A stretch of DNA of 64,000 nt, taken from the NCBI GenBank assembly GCA_036936605.1, contig JAUPFV010000004.1:291380009-291444008 (forward strand). The letters run 5' to 3'. The DNA is from Limnanthes douglasii subsp. nivea. Its lineage: Eukaryota; Streptophyta; Magnoliopsida; Brassicales; Limnanthaceae. The translations under genes and the position numbers were made by a program. Positions 20,777 through 31,719 of the stretch are shown here, one piece after another; within the stretch, counting starts at the first letter, position 1; each line of letters opens with the position of its first letter. The notes below the pieces were generated by a model, which was given only the letters and a program-made list of their open reading frames with translations, searched no databases and was not told where the DNA came from.

Positions 20777-22430
20777 TTACTCTAAATACAATTTCAAATG
20801 CTCAATATTCCATGACAGTCTCAACGAGTGCCCGATCTTGTTCTGCAAACGATATGTTCCGCTCTTAATTTTCTGGATTACTTTGTAAGGTCCTTCCCAG
20901 TTCGGGGCGAGCTTGCCGAGGTTTTTGTCTTTGGTGTGCAGAAATACGCGTCTCAAAACCTTGTCACCGACTTTAAATTCCTGACGACGTTCTTTAGACT
21001 CATACCGACTCCTCATTAGGGTCTGATAGTATAAAGAATTGAGCTGAGCGCGACTCCGTTTTTCTTCTATGAGGTCGAGGGCAAATCGTCTGTCGCCTTC
21101 ATTTGTGTTTTCATTATAGAAATCGATCCTGAAAGATGGAAAAATGGATTATGCCGGGGTGACCGCGTCCATACCATATACCAGAGTATATGGTGATTCC
21201 TGAGTCGTCGTTCGAGGGGTGGTTCCGTAAGCCCATAACACTTCTTGTAGATTGTCTGTCCAGAATGGTTTTGTTGGTGACTTCGACTTGTCCATTCGCT
21301 TGAGGATCCTGTGAGTTGTGCAAAAAGACTTCATTTCGCTGTTGTCGAATTGCGGTCCGTTATCCATGATAAGCCTTTGGGGTACCCCGAACTGACAACA
21401 GATGTTGGACCAAATAAATTTGATGATGTCTTTAGTCTTACTGGCGGATAATGGCTCAGCTTCAACCCATTTTGAAAAATAGTCCACCGCCACAACAATA
21501 GTCTGTCTCCCGCCAGATGCCATTGGTAGTAGTCCTACAAGGTCGATCCCCCATCGGTCGAAGGGCAATCCTTCTGATATGGATTCTAAAGGAGCTGTGG
21601 GTATGTTAATCGTGTTCGCGAACCTTTGACAAGTATCGCAAGTTTTTACTATTTGTCGGGCGTCCGCTGTTATCGTCGGCCAATAAAATCCAGCGAGGAA
21701 AATTCTCCTAATTAGGGCTTTGTAACCACAATGAGCCGCACCTTCTCCATCATGTAGTTCAGATACGATTATCTGTGACTCGTGGACCCCTAGACACCTC
21801 AGCAATGGGCGGCTGAATGACTTTTTGTATAATATGTCGCCCAATAAAACGTAACCACGGGCCTTGTTACGAACCTTCCGGGCCGATGCACCATCGCCTG
21901 GTAGTTGACCTTCGGCTAGGAAGGCTATGATGTCACGTTGCCAATCTAAAATAGTTACCGAGGATATCTGGCAAGCAATTTCAGGTCGGTTATCGAGCTC
22001 CTGCCTTTTTATGATGGATGGATTTTCTTGCTCGGTTACCCAGGGGTAATTGCTTGAGCAGGAAGTTGATGCTAAGGAGTCTGCCACCATGTTCTCGCTT
22101 CTTGGAACGTGTTCATATGTGATTTTGACAAATGAGGCAGCTAGTACTCTTACCGCTGCTAAATACTGAACCAGATGCTCTTTCATGGCTTCCGAAGCTC
22201 CCGAGGCTTGGTTTATCAGGAGCTGGGAATCGCTAATGAGGCGTACTTGCCGTGTTCCACATACCTGTGCTAGCCGTAGTTCGGCCAGGCGGCTTCATAC
22301 TCAGCCTCGTTGTTGGAGGTAGGAAAATCGAATCGGATGGCCTGGTGCATACTGATGCCTGTTGGGGTGACGATCTGTATGCCCACTCCGCAGCCACTGT
22401 CGTTTGCCCCCCCCCCCCCCCCCCCCGCCC
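20777..22430 (-). pseudogene. Archaeal-type RNase H and integrase of the Gypsy element, copy 2
   Basis: Continues pol. The archaeal-type RNase H starts with a TDG motif at about 22430, directly disrupted by a 20-base C/G run, then the Glu and Asp motifs near 22300-22230. Integrase shows the zinc region (H, H, C, C; CDTCQRFAN near 21670), WGIDLVGLLP (first Asp), IMDNGPQF (second Asp, about 21360) and ANGQVEV (Glu, about 21285), then the GPY-type C-terminus ending at 20777. A roughly 30-base loss near 21308 shifts the frame between the second Asp and the Glu. All three catalytic residues exist but not in one frame. Confidence 0.87.
22407..22426. repeat. 20-base poly-C run inside RNase H coding sequence
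   Basis: Twenty consecutive C on the plus strand, directly next to the codons of the RNase H TDG motif (minus strand). Such a run will slip in replication and in sequencing, so its exact length is unreliable. Confidence 0.9.
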
Positions 22431-22439
22431 GTCGGTGCG

Positions 22440-23920
22440 GATGATCCCCTCATTTTGTTCGCCCCCTCCAGATGGTGCGTTCCTGTCCGGGTGCTCGGAA
22501 TGGAATTCCACTAAAAATCGGCCAGACTAGACCGACCATTTTGACATTCTCCCCGACATGTCTGGTCGCTGGAGGACGTACTTGAGCGGAAATGAGGTGC
22601 GGACGACGATGGGGTGGGCTTGAAAATACGGTCGCATCTTTCGTGCTGCGGTCACTAAGGCTAACGCCATTTTCTCTAGTCTCAAATACCGTGTTTCTGC
22701 ATCCAGTAAGCTTTGGCTACAAAGTAGACCGTTTTGGGGGCTGGTCCTGACTCGCTGATCAAGGCCGCACTAACTGCAAAATCTGTAACCGCGATATAAA
22801 GAAAAAGGGTCTCGCCCGACAGAGGTTTCGTTAAGAGGTTCGGAGACGATAGATATCGCTTAATCCTAAGAAAGCTTCGTTACATTCGGGTGTACACACA
22901 AAATTCTTGGCATTTCTCAAGACCTGAAAAAATGGAGCGCACTTGTTAGACGAACGAGAGATAAAACGATTTAAAGCAGCCAGACGCCCAGTTAGTATCT
23001 GGACTTCCTTTATATTCTTAGATGGGGTCATGTCCGTAAGAGCTCGGAGCTGGATAGGGTCGGCTTCAATCCCCTTCTCACTAACAAAGAAACCCAGGAA
23101 TTTGCCCGACCTTACCCCGAAAGAGCACTTTTCAGGGTTGAGCTTGAGGTTTATACCCTTGAGGTTGTCAAAAGTTTCTTGCAAATCGGCGAGTTGGTCC
23201 TCGTCCGTGCCGCTTTTTACTAACATGTCATCGATGTAGACCTTCATGTTCCTCCCAATTTGACCATCGAATGTTTTATTAACTAGCCTCTGATACGTTG
23301 CCCCGACATTTTTTAGTCCAAACGGCTTAACATTGTAGCAATACAGGCCTCAGCCCGTTATAAACGTTGCGCTTTCCTGATCTGCTGAATGCAACTTGAT
23401 CTGATTATAGCCGGCGTACGCATCCATGAATGATAACAGTCTGTTTCCCGAGGTCGAACTACCAATTGATCAATCCTTGGCATCATGAAAGGGTCCTTTG
23501 GGCACGCTCGGTTGAGGTCGGTGAAGTCCACACACATCCTCCACTTCCCGTTTTTGTTTTTTACCAAGAAAGGATTACAGGTCCAACCCGGGTAACTCGA
23601 CTCCTTTATGTGCCCGACGCTGATCATTCTTTCAACTTCTCGTAGGATAATTTCTGCCTTTTTCGGGGAAAAAGCCCGACGCGTTTGAGAGACGGGTCTG
23701 ACGTTTTTGTTGACCGTTAGCTTGTGAATTACACAAGACTCTGGGACTCCGGTTACGTCCCTCGAGCACCATGCGAATAAATCCAAATTCTCCCGTAGCA
23801 GAGACAATAACTGTTCCCTGAAAACCGGCGACAGACAGATCCCGATCTGCAGAACTTTACCTTCGGCAAACGGGTGTTGTTCACATTCTTCGTCGGTGGT
23901 TAAATAGCTAGGAGCTTCCC
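22440..23920 (-). pseudogene. Reverse transcriptase and RNase H of the Gypsy element
   Basis: RT fingers/palm begin near 23810 (WKxxDVTGVP-type entry), with FLVKNKNGKWRMCVDFTDLN (about 23580-23520), a frameshift near 23440, then LNPEKCSF and the catalytic YIDD in MKVYIDDMLVKS (about 23245). Thumb sequence continues to 22831. Downstream, LYIAVTDFAVSAALI (about 22815-22770) marks the ordinary Gypsy RNase H, whose remainder is scrambled. Stops separate the blocks. Family assignment is certain; the enzyme cannot be made from one frame. Confidence 0.87.
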
Positions 23921-24098
23921 TAGGATCATCAACGGGTAATGAACCCAGGGGGAGCCCCTTTAACTAGTATTCCCGCGCCTGATTCATCTCTTGATCCTTT
24001 TTGGGTGCCAGTGCCGCTCGGTAACTTTCTCGTGCCGCTTTCTGACTGCTTCAGACTATGCCCACGTTGTTTCCGATTACGTATTTCAGATCTTCCGA

Positions 24099-24600
24099 TT
24101 ACGTGGATGATACCATATGCATTCGCGATATCCATGATCTTCCGAAAATTGAATTATGAGAGGCCGGTGCGTCTACCACCACGAATAAAACGGTGACCTC
24201 CTTTTTAAACGGGCCGCGGCCTAACTGAACGACGCCCTCAAATTCTCCGACCACGTCAGCCGCTGACCCCGTTAATCCTACAATGGTACGATCCGACCGT
24301 GTGATGACCGGAGGTGTCCTAAATTTGGCGAAAGTGGATGCGAAGATTATGTTGGCTGAGCTACCGGCATCCACCAAGATACGTCGGACCTCCTCCCCCG
24401 CAATAGCCGCACCGATCACGATGGCGTCCTCATGAGGGCCGGCTACATCTCTCATGTCATCGTCGTCAAAGTACAGGATCAATGATGGGATGCTTTTGGA
24501 GTGGGGGTATGCCCGAGCTTCCAATTGGGTCGTCGGATTCACGATATGTCTTTTTTCTGGAAGAATGTGTGGTACCTGCCATAGAATCTCCACCGAAGAT
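24099..24600 (-). pseudogene. Aspartic protease of the Gypsy element
   Basis: Retropepsin-type region with active-site motif VDAGSSANI (about 24385-24360), where the common DTG reads DAG, and a flap-side FGRSWISRMH near the C-terminus. It overlaps the gag C-terminal reading frame (24855-24466) in a different frame, suggesting a frameshift between them. The same module is seen at 28442-28651 and 57125-57577, in the latter with DTGSS. D-A-G retains the catalytic Asp. Confidence 0.8.
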
Positions 24601-26489
24601 AGTCAGAGATTCAAAGAATTTGCAAAGGTTTTTAACATTACCAAGGCTCTCATCGGCTTCTTCTTCGATGATCCCGATGCAGTTTCGATTTGCCTCGGGG
24701 TCGAGGTACTCAATGGAAACATCAAAAGGGTCGGTGACCTCGGAAAAGGTCATGGTAGTTTCGGGCTTCGGTATCGTCGCCACTTCTCTCGAAGTTGTGC
24801 TCTGTTGACTTTTCTTATTTACGTATTCCAGGAGGTTTCCGTGTTCTGTTAGCATCTGTATTTATTTTTTGAGGGCGATGCAGTCCTTAGTATCATGCCC
24901 CACGTCTTCATGGTAGCGACAATAACGGTTATTCCTCTAATTCTGAGGCGTCGGTATTGGGAAAGGCCTTCGATACATCCCGTATTTCTTAGTTTTTTCA
25001 TAGATTGATGACACACACTCCGTCAGGTCGGCGAAGTATGCAGGTCGGATCCATTTGTTAGATAGGGGCCGCGAAACCGCTTGACTCGTCTGCTTGGTTT
25101 TTTGGCTCGGGGGATCCGATGGCTTGATAGGCAATGACTGGCTCGGGGGTAGAGTGCTAATCGGTTGGGCTGCCTGAGCGTAGCCGGACTGACTCCCTTG
25201 TCTTATTGCAACCACTGCTTGCGCGCTCTGTTGAATTTGGGCAGCCACTTCGGACGCCTCGGTTTCTTCGATCAATATTTGTTTTTTTATTTGAGCCAGA
25301 AGGGCGGAAAATGTGAATGCTTGCTTTTTGGTGACCAATCGATACGCGATTAGCGCCACGTTTTCCTCGCAATGGTCCAGGTCGGCTTTAGCGTCAATAA
25401 ACGCCTGGTATATTCCCTGAGGCTCTCTTCTAGCTTCTGCTTACAATTCATAATGGTGTCTCCGTTAGCTCGGAAACTCTTGCTTCCGACGAAATGTTGT
25501 CTAAACATCGTCTAGAACATCCCAAATTTTTTTATGCAGCCTTGTGGTAATCGGTTGTACCACTTGGATGCCCGGTCCTGGAAAGTCATTGAAAATTCTC
25601 TACATATGAGTTTATCATCATTGTGAAAACTCAACATGAAGTTCTTGAAGGCTTCCAGGTGGTTGTCCGGGTCCTTCTTTCCGTCGTATTTTTCCAATTT
25701 GGATATATCAAACCTCTTCGGGACTTGCCCTGCCAATATCTCATCGGACAATGGGGAAGCTCTCCAATTTATTCTGTACCCGAAAGCTCCGCCCCCGAGT
25801 CCTTTTGTCCGAACTCCGTAGAGTCCCTCATCCCCCGGGTTGAGAAATTGGCTTCTAGTTCGGTACCCTTGGTTCTGGCTGTTCGAAGGTTGCCATTGTA
25901 CTTGAGGTAGGGCTACACGCTCTTCCTTGCTGCCCGCTGGTATTTCTTCCTTCTCAAATGACACTGGTGTTTTTTTTTGTGCTACCTTTTTTGTACTTCG
26001 GGGAGTTTGATCGGGGTCCCCTATGACGTCGGGAACGATTTTTCTACGCACGCTTGCTCCTCCTTTCCCACCGTCGGTACTCCCTTCCCGACGAGTCATC
26101 CGAGGTGTAATCGATGGAAATTTCGCGGTTATCCTCTGGGTACCGCTGCTCTCTGGTGTTTTGCCCATCCTCGGGACGAGGCTCCCTGTAATATCTGACG
26201 GGTGGGGCTTGATGCGAGGTCCCGCCGTCGGGTTTCCTCCGCTGCGGTTATCCATGAATGGTTCTTTGCCTTTTCCGTCCCGAACCCTTTTCTCGTCTAA
26301 CGCCCACTCTCTTTCATCGTTTAGTCTCGCAATGTCCTCCAGGAGCTGTCTTCTGGTCATGATAAGGGTCGAACGTTTGTCCCGACCTTGGGCATAGTGC
26401 TCCCGACGCGAGGCGCCTTCGCCCTCGGATAGCGAAATGGCTCGGGCTACCTCTCTACCGACCCTCTCTCCGACATCCTCGTCATTCAT
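24466..26489 (-). pseudogene. gag of the Gypsy element
   Basis: The first ATG is at 26489-26487 (MNDEDVGERV); the frame is open further upstream to the primer site but without ATG. A long charged N-terminus leads to the retrotransposon gag domain (PKRFDISKLEKYDG, DPDNHLEAFKNFM, FQDRASKWYNRLP; about 25700-25520), then TGA near 25512 and frameshifts near 25430. The nucleic-acid-binding CRYHEDVGHDTKDC box is at about 24930-24890, behind a stop at 24937-24939. A C-terminal stretch with YLDPEANR and FFESLTIFGGDS continues to 24466. Confidence 0.82.
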
Positions 26490-26545
26490 CTTTTCAGTCG
26501 CGATTTTCAAAGAAAAAGATTCCTTTTTGGTATCACGGATTCCTA

Positions 26546-26558
26546 CAGACGGCGCCAA
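26546..26558 (-). other. Primer-binding site, tRNA-Asp-like
   Basis: Directly after the 5' LTR on the minus strand, TTGGCGCCGTCTG. TGGCGCCGT matches the complement of the plant tRNA-Asp 3' end as used by many Tat and Athila elements (from memory); the match weakens after nine bases. Confidence 0.7.
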
Positions 26559-26868
26559 TGATGAGAGAATAAATGCTTAGGGGGAATATAGGATCTTGAA
26601 TCTGATGTGACTAGAGAGAGAGTGAAGAGAATATTATCACGTGGAATGTCCCACCTACCAAGAATAATGGGTATCGTTTTATAGTAAAGAAAGGTGGACC
26701 CATTAATGTCCTTGGTGGGCTTGCTTTATTTCTATTTTAGTCCTTCACCAAATACAATATTTACAAATTGGTCCTTAACGAACTGTAAATACTATTATTA
26801 TCACATTATTTTCTTTATGTTTACAATTAACCCTTTAGTATTAATCTTGGCGAATTATTCCCTTATCA
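26559..26868 (-). repeat. 5' LTR (element orientation) of the nested Gypsy element, 310 bp
   Basis: TGATGAG...TTATCA, matching 10948-11276. It drives the minus-strand transcript. On the minus strand a TATAAAA lies near 26680. Confidence 0.92.
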
Positions 26869-26873
26869 CAGAC
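26869..26873. repeat. Target-site duplication, right copy (CAGAC)
   Basis: Matches 10943-10947 exactly and restores MULE sequence ...ACAAACAGACGTTCTTG when the insertion is removed. Confidence 0.9.
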
Positions 26874-27093
26874 GTTCTTGAAAAATGGGCTGTTTGTTAG
26901 GTTAGGAGAGAGGAGAGAGAGCGCGCCTAATAAATTCAAAATTCAAAAGTAATAAGAAGGTACTGTAGCCAAATGCCATTTTTTCACAAATTAACCCGTA
27001 TATACTAGGTTGAGGGTAATTATGGTATTAATAAAAAATTAGATATTAGAAATGGATATGTTTAATAAAATGGGTATTAAGTAATCATTTCCC
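26869..27093. mobile_element. MULE, right remnant beyond the Gypsy insertion; possible terminus
   Basis: Continuation of the interrupted MULE. From about 26990 it is AT-rich. Read from the right it would begin GGGAAATGATTACTTAA, a plausible MULE end, with TATATTTAT at 27094-27102 as a possible 9-bp target copy. The matching left end is outside the window, so the border is a guess. Confidence 0.35.
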
Positions 27094-27991
27094 TATATTT
27101 ATACCATATTATTAATATTATACTAATACTACTAATATATAATAAATATTAGTCAAATAATATAAAAATAATATATAATCCTAATACTATCATATATGTT
27201 AATTATTATCATATATTAATCTATTTCATGTATTCTTTCTTGTCATGCCTCGGGATGCAAAGACAAAGCATAATACACACAACCGTATACAAGAGATCGT
27301 ATAATACACACAAGAGTATACAAGAGATAGTAAAAACTTGATGTAGAAGACGATTCTTAATATTTGAAGTTTTAATATCTAACGAGGTCGTGAGAGTCCA
27401 CCGCGACGCCGACGCCAATTTTAACTCCATCCTGATTCGCCGAGGCCGACAATCACTTTTCCGCCGCCAACCTACCTGATCTAACATCAATTTTTTAGCC
27501 AATCCGCGGGACTCATGTTTTTTACCCTTCACGGCGGACAAGGCTCTCTAAGCAGACTTAGCCAACTTATATTTTTGAGTCTGCTCAGCAAACCTATTCT
27601 ATTCGGATTTTTGGGTCAGGTCGGCAGATAGCGTCGTCCCCTCAAAACATTGCTCCTTGCATCTGCACCATCCTTTTTCCGTCCACTGCTTTGAAATCTC
27701 CGTCCGTCTTTTTTCGAGAAATATCAACGTTGTCCGAATGGCAAACACTAGATCGACCACCAGAGAATAGTATGCTCCCGGGTCGCGCCGTCAGAATCAC
27801 CAGTAGAATCTTCGTTGTACGCACTAGCAAAATCACCATCAAAAAACACAGCAGCGCCACTAACCGAACCACCCACCGTTAATAACGTAGGATGCTTCGG
27901 TGACATCAAGTACCTCCGTCGGATGCTTCCGTCCCCATCGTGTTAATGTGTGGCATGATCAAGTAACCCACCTCTCCACCAGTGCACTATG
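27094..27991. other. AT-rich flank and unrecognised sequence
   Basis: 27094-27230 is very AT-rich. About 27240-27960 is less so; on the minus strand it holds an open stretch (27872-27642) with words such as DGDFKAVDGKRMVQMQG and a second one at 27541-27221. Neither has a motif I recognise, and neither extends far. It may be a decayed transposon or gene fragment. Confidence 0.4.
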
Positions 27992-28177
27992 TGTTAAAAA
28001 TAAATTAATAATTTTGACTCAAAAATAAAGAAGGTTCTAGATTCTCCGTTTCCAGTTTAGAGTCCTATATAAAACTTGTATGATCACATTTGTAATCAAG
28101 TCATTTGTAAATAAATATATTATATATAAATACCTCTTCTCCTAAATTGAGTTGTGTGAGATTTATTTTTACAACCA
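27992..28177 (+). repeat. Copia-type LTR, plus orientation (5' end of a truncated element)
   Basis: Starts TGTTAAAAATAAATT, has a TATATAAAA box near 28068, and ends in ...TTTTTACAACCA just before a primer site. The exact right border (28173 or 28177) is uncertain. No partner LTR was found in the window. Confidence 0.6.
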
Positions 28178-28179
28178 AG

Positions 28180-28192
28180 TGGTGTCAGAGCC
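28180..28192 (+). other. Primer-binding site, initiator tRNA-Met type
   Basis: TGGTGTCAGAGCC differs by one base from the usual TGGTATCAGAGCC of plant Copia elements and sits immediately after the LTR. Confidence 0.75.
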
Positions 28193-28369
28193 AAAGATTC
28201 TGCAAGATCAAGGCGAATGGAATGCCTCAATCGTAGAGCTAGAGTCAGTAACGCTTCTATTCGAAGTACCTTCCCATCAAGAAAAGAACAATCTTCTATG
28301 TTTTCACTTGTCGTTACAGAACCCGGGGTTTCCCTTGGTCAACAACCCATTCTTTTATTTCTGAGTTCA
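28193..28369 (+). other. Copia leader remnant, cut off at the array border
   Basis: About 175 bases of leader-like sequence follow the primer site, then the sequence switches to minus-strand Gypsy protease. No Copia gag follows, so this element is truncated. Confidence 0.5.
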
Positions 28370-30430
28370 ACCCCTTGATTGCTATTCAGCCATTCGATCT
28401 TCAATGTTTGGACCTCGGATTCGAAGATCTGTTGCATAACATTATCTACCTACCTTCTGATCACTTTGGACAACTCCAACACAATCTCTAATGACATACT
28501 TTAAACATTGAATGATTATGGATACAACTGTATACATCCTTGAAAGCCAAGATCTCCCAAAAATAACATTATAACTGGTTGGACAATCCACCACCATCAA
28601 TAAAATTTGAACTTTTTTTCCAAAAAGGCCCATTTCCCAAACGCACTTCACCCTTAAATTCTTTAATCACTTGGGTTGTCACACCTGTAAACCCATTATA
28701 GTATGGTTTGATTGACAAATTCGAGGAGGATTACGCATCTTATAGTATGTTGACTTGAACATAACATTTGCTGAGCTTTCTGTATCTATCAGAACGCGTC
28801 AGATTATAATATGAGATATTTCTGCTCAAATAACTACTGCATCTTCATGAGGACCTTTAGTGCCTCTCAAATCATCATCATCAATCAGAATAAAGGGAAC
28901 ATTTTTCTTACCATACAAATGAGTAGACATCCCTCGTTCTATTTGAGTAGCTAAACTCACCACATGCCTCTTTCTAGAATTATTAATACTACCAGTCATA
29001 ATATCTCCTCCAAAGATTGCAAAGAACTCAAAGTTTTCGCATAAAATTCGTACTTGTCCTTGCTTTACTGGCTCATCCATCGCCATCAAAATCAATCGAT
29101 CTTGATCTATGTTCAAATATTCCAAAGCAGCGTCAAAATGATTGAACTTCGAATCCAGAATCATTAGATTTTCTTCCTTTGAATTTAGATTTGGTTCTTG
29201 CAAAGTTGATGCAATATGAACCTTTGATTCACTGCTCTGACCTTTAACATAAGCTGTTAACTTGCCATTTTCAATTAAAGTTTGCACCTCCGTATTTAAA
29301 GTTATACCATCTGTAGTAACATGTCCTATGTCATTATGATACCTACAGAACCTGTTATTATACTTTTCCATGGGTCTATTTATCGGAGCCGGCTTTTTAA
29401 AACTCACGTATCCATTTTGCCTTTTTATAAATCGCAACAATATTCTGAATCAAATCACCATAATATTATGGTCTTATCCACTGATTTGGCCCCGGTCTTT
29501 GAAATTGATACCTTGTAGCCTGAGACGGGTACACTCCAGTTCGAGCAGGAAATGGATCCCTTTGGAATCATGTTGTACCATTTCAAACTTTTACCCTTTA
29601 ATGCTTAAGAGAAGGCTCTACACACCAGTCTTTCATCATCTTCAAAGTTCATCATGTAGTTCTTAAATTTTTTAATGTGGTCATCGGGATCTTGCATCCC
29701 ATCAAACTTTTCAACCTTAGAGATATCGAACCGTTTCAGAAGAATGATAAAACTTATCTCAGTTTTTAAAGGAGAATTTCTCCAGTCAACTCCTTGAACA
29801 TATTGATTATCATTTTTTGTTCCCATGACAGCATCTGAATTCCGATCATCTATTGTTGTATATTGATTCGGGGTACTCATTCACATCACTCTGCTTTCAT
29901 CAAAGAACGAGCTACATTGTATTTTCTTGATTTAAATTCTTTTCGTGACTTTCAAGACCGTTCTTTTTCTTCTTTCGAACATCTCCGGTACCTCATATAC
30001 TCATATATTGAATTGTGTAACGCATCATCACTAGACATAATATACCTATGGTTGTCTTTTTTCTCTTTTCGTGAAGTATGAGGCTCTTTATTAGATTCAA
30101 AATGTGTTTTCCTCTGCTCACTTTGAACCTGGCAAGCTGTACAAGACCGATCAGATTGGGTGTCCACATCATTCTTCTCATCCATTTGTCTTACCTTGGA
30201 CTTTACCCTAAATGATTAGATATCTTGCTCTCTTTGATCATAATTCTCATTTAGAGCCGTGATTTTGTCCAGTAACTGATTCATTCGAGTTTTAATGTCT
30301 GAATAATTTTGACGAGCTAGAATTGACTCATCTTCCCTACCTCATCCTCTTTGCAAATCAGATTTTATCGTTTGAACTGCCTTTCGAACCAAAGGATCGT
30401 TTTCATTCATTGGCTTCATTATCGATCCAA
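28370..30430 (-). pseudogene. Array unit 1: Gypsy gag-protease
   Basis: Tat-type gag, most complete copy of the array. N-terminal charged part at 30185-29952 (EKNDVDTQSDRS), gag domain at 29880-29605 (GVDWRNSPLKTE, RFDISKVEKFDG, DPDDHIKKFKNYM), nucleic-acid-binding CRYHNDIGHVTTDG box (last Cys lost to Gly) near 29340, and protease relics to 28442 with DCPTSYNVIFGRSWLSRM. This copy runs about 230 bases further into protease than units 2-4, then meets unrelated Copia leader at 28370. It belongs to the same family as the element at 55411. Frames break repeatedly. Confidence 0.8.
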
Positions 30431-30527
30431 AACAGCTACAAAGAATCGATTAAGAACAACTAAGACGAATCAAGAAATCAATTGCTTCTAATTTTTATCA
30501 CGAGATCAAGGTACCGATCGATCAACT

Positions 30528-30546
30528 CCCACAGTGGTCGCCAATT
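30528..30546 (-). other. Array unit 1: primer-binding site
   Basis: Minus strand AATTGGCGACCACTGTGGG directly after the LTR end; TTGGCGACC-type sites are usual in Tat elements. Equivalent positions follow the other LTRs at 40290, 45910 and 50890. Confidence 0.65.
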
Positions 30547-30887
30547 TGGTGTGGATTAAATATACTTCTAGAGAGAGAGTCAAGTTGATTTTAGAGAGAG
30601 AAATTAAAATAGAAGAAGAGAGTTCACAAGTAAAAGTATCCTCCTTATTGTATTCTGCCTTGGCCATTATATATAGGCGTCAAGACTTGTATAACAGAAT
30701 TAGTTACACAAAAGGTTTTATTACAAGTTAGTCATTTATCTTCAAAACTATTCTCTAGACAAAAATAAAACATACACCACACAAAGAATGACAACTTCAT
30801 ACACAACCCCAATACACAAGATAGTAAACTCAAATAAAAAAAACTCAGTTAGAAGTAGTTGATTTAAAATATACTTATAATACTCCA
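30547..30887 (-). repeat. Array unit 1: Gypsy LTR
   Basis: LTR ends CCACACCA on the minus strand before the primer site. TATATATAA near 30670 is its TATA box. The distal border near 30887 is approximate because no second LTR with a different flank exists here. Confidence 0.6.
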
Positions 30888-31064
30888 AATCAAAATCCCT
30901 CCAGTGAGATTGTAAACGACAAATAGACGAGCTGGCTCACTAAAATCAAAGATGATCGGATCACATAAGACGGTCTGATTGAATGCACAGAGTTCCGCCT
31001 CGAATTGCTTTTTCTTTCAAAACTGTATTACTCAAAACACTGTATAAGTTTATACCATGACATA

Positions 31065-31660
31065 CATAAGACTTCAAACTGCAGATGCATATGGAATATT
31101 AGCCATATCTCTCTTTTCTTAATTAGTTGAAGGACATTGTTTCTTGTTTAACTTGAAATGACTGGAAAGTGGTGACCTAACCACTTTAGCTTTGTCTATC
31201 TTAAACTTCTGAAGAATTTTGTTAATGTATTTTTCTTATGACAAGAACATTTTCTTCGAATCTTTGTCTCTAGTAATTTGAATGTAAAAAATCTGCTTTA
31301 TTTGGCCTAAATCTTTCATTACAATATACTTACTTAACTGTTTCTTCAAAGAATCAATCCACGAATTATTCTTCCCAGCAATAAGCATATCATCCACATA
31401 AAGTAAGAGAACATCATTACCATAATAAGTCTTCTTGTAGTCCTACTCCCCTTTAACTGACATGGACCTCTTATACCACTGTCTCAGAGCTTGTTTCAAA
31501 CCATATAGGCTCTTCTTCATTCTGTGCACATAATCTTCTTTTCCTTCAACCACAAAACCTTTGGGTTTTTTCATAAAAATCTCTTATTCCAAGTCACCAT
31601 GGAAGAATACTGTTTTAGATCCATTTGTTAAATTTCCAAGTGTAGACTAGATGCAATGCC
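31065..31660 (-). pseudogene. Array unit 1: Copia reverse transcriptase remnant
   Basis: Minus-strand translation gives Ty1/Copia RT hallmarks in order: HGDLE (about 31600), GFVVEGKEDYVHRMKKSLYG, the catalytic LLYVDDMLIAG (about 31405-31375), MKDLGQIK, EKYINKILQKF, and PYASAV near 31095. Several in-frame stops interrupt it (for example after HGDLE and before EKYI). The sequence leaves Copia homology just after SLMYVMV. It is cut on the N-terminal side by Gypsy tandem repeats, so integrase is missing. Confidence 0.85.
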
Positions 31661-31719
31661 TATAATTATATGAGTAGATGACATTTTAAAATCCCTTTGT
31701 CATATTAAAATGACTAGCA

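Larger units (their letters stand above)
17052..22360. repeat. Internal tandem duplication, copy 2 (about 5.31 kb)
   Basis: Second copy of the segment from the antisense-ORF promoter to the second RNase H. This copy is contiguous with RT at its right end. It lacks about 30 bases present in copy 1 in the integrase (near 21308, compare 15971-16001). Confidence 0.9.
10948..26868 (-). mobile_element. Complete Tat-clade Ty3/Gypsy LTR retrotransposon (15.9 kb) nested in the MULE
   Basis: TG...CA LTRs flank a primer site, gag, protease, RT-RNase H, a second (archaeal-type) RNase H, integrase, a 90-bp tandem array and an antisense ORF. The second RNase H and the extra ORF mark the Tat group (Retand/Grande/Ogre relatives). 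Transcription would run from 26868 toward 10948. The LTRs differ by about a dozen substitutions over some 310 aligned bases (near 4%) plus a 19-bp indel in a GA-rich tract. The element carries an internal 5.3-kb tandem duplication. All ORFs have frameshifts or stops, so it is non-autonomous today. Confidence 0.92.

Noticed and set aside
25512..26558. gag start at the leftmost open codon (26558)
   Set aside because: That codon is TTG within the primer-binding site; the first ATG is at 26489.
27221..27872. Minus-strand ORFs as host genes
   Set aside because: Short, no recognisable domain, no splice-supported extension; left as unrecognised sequence.
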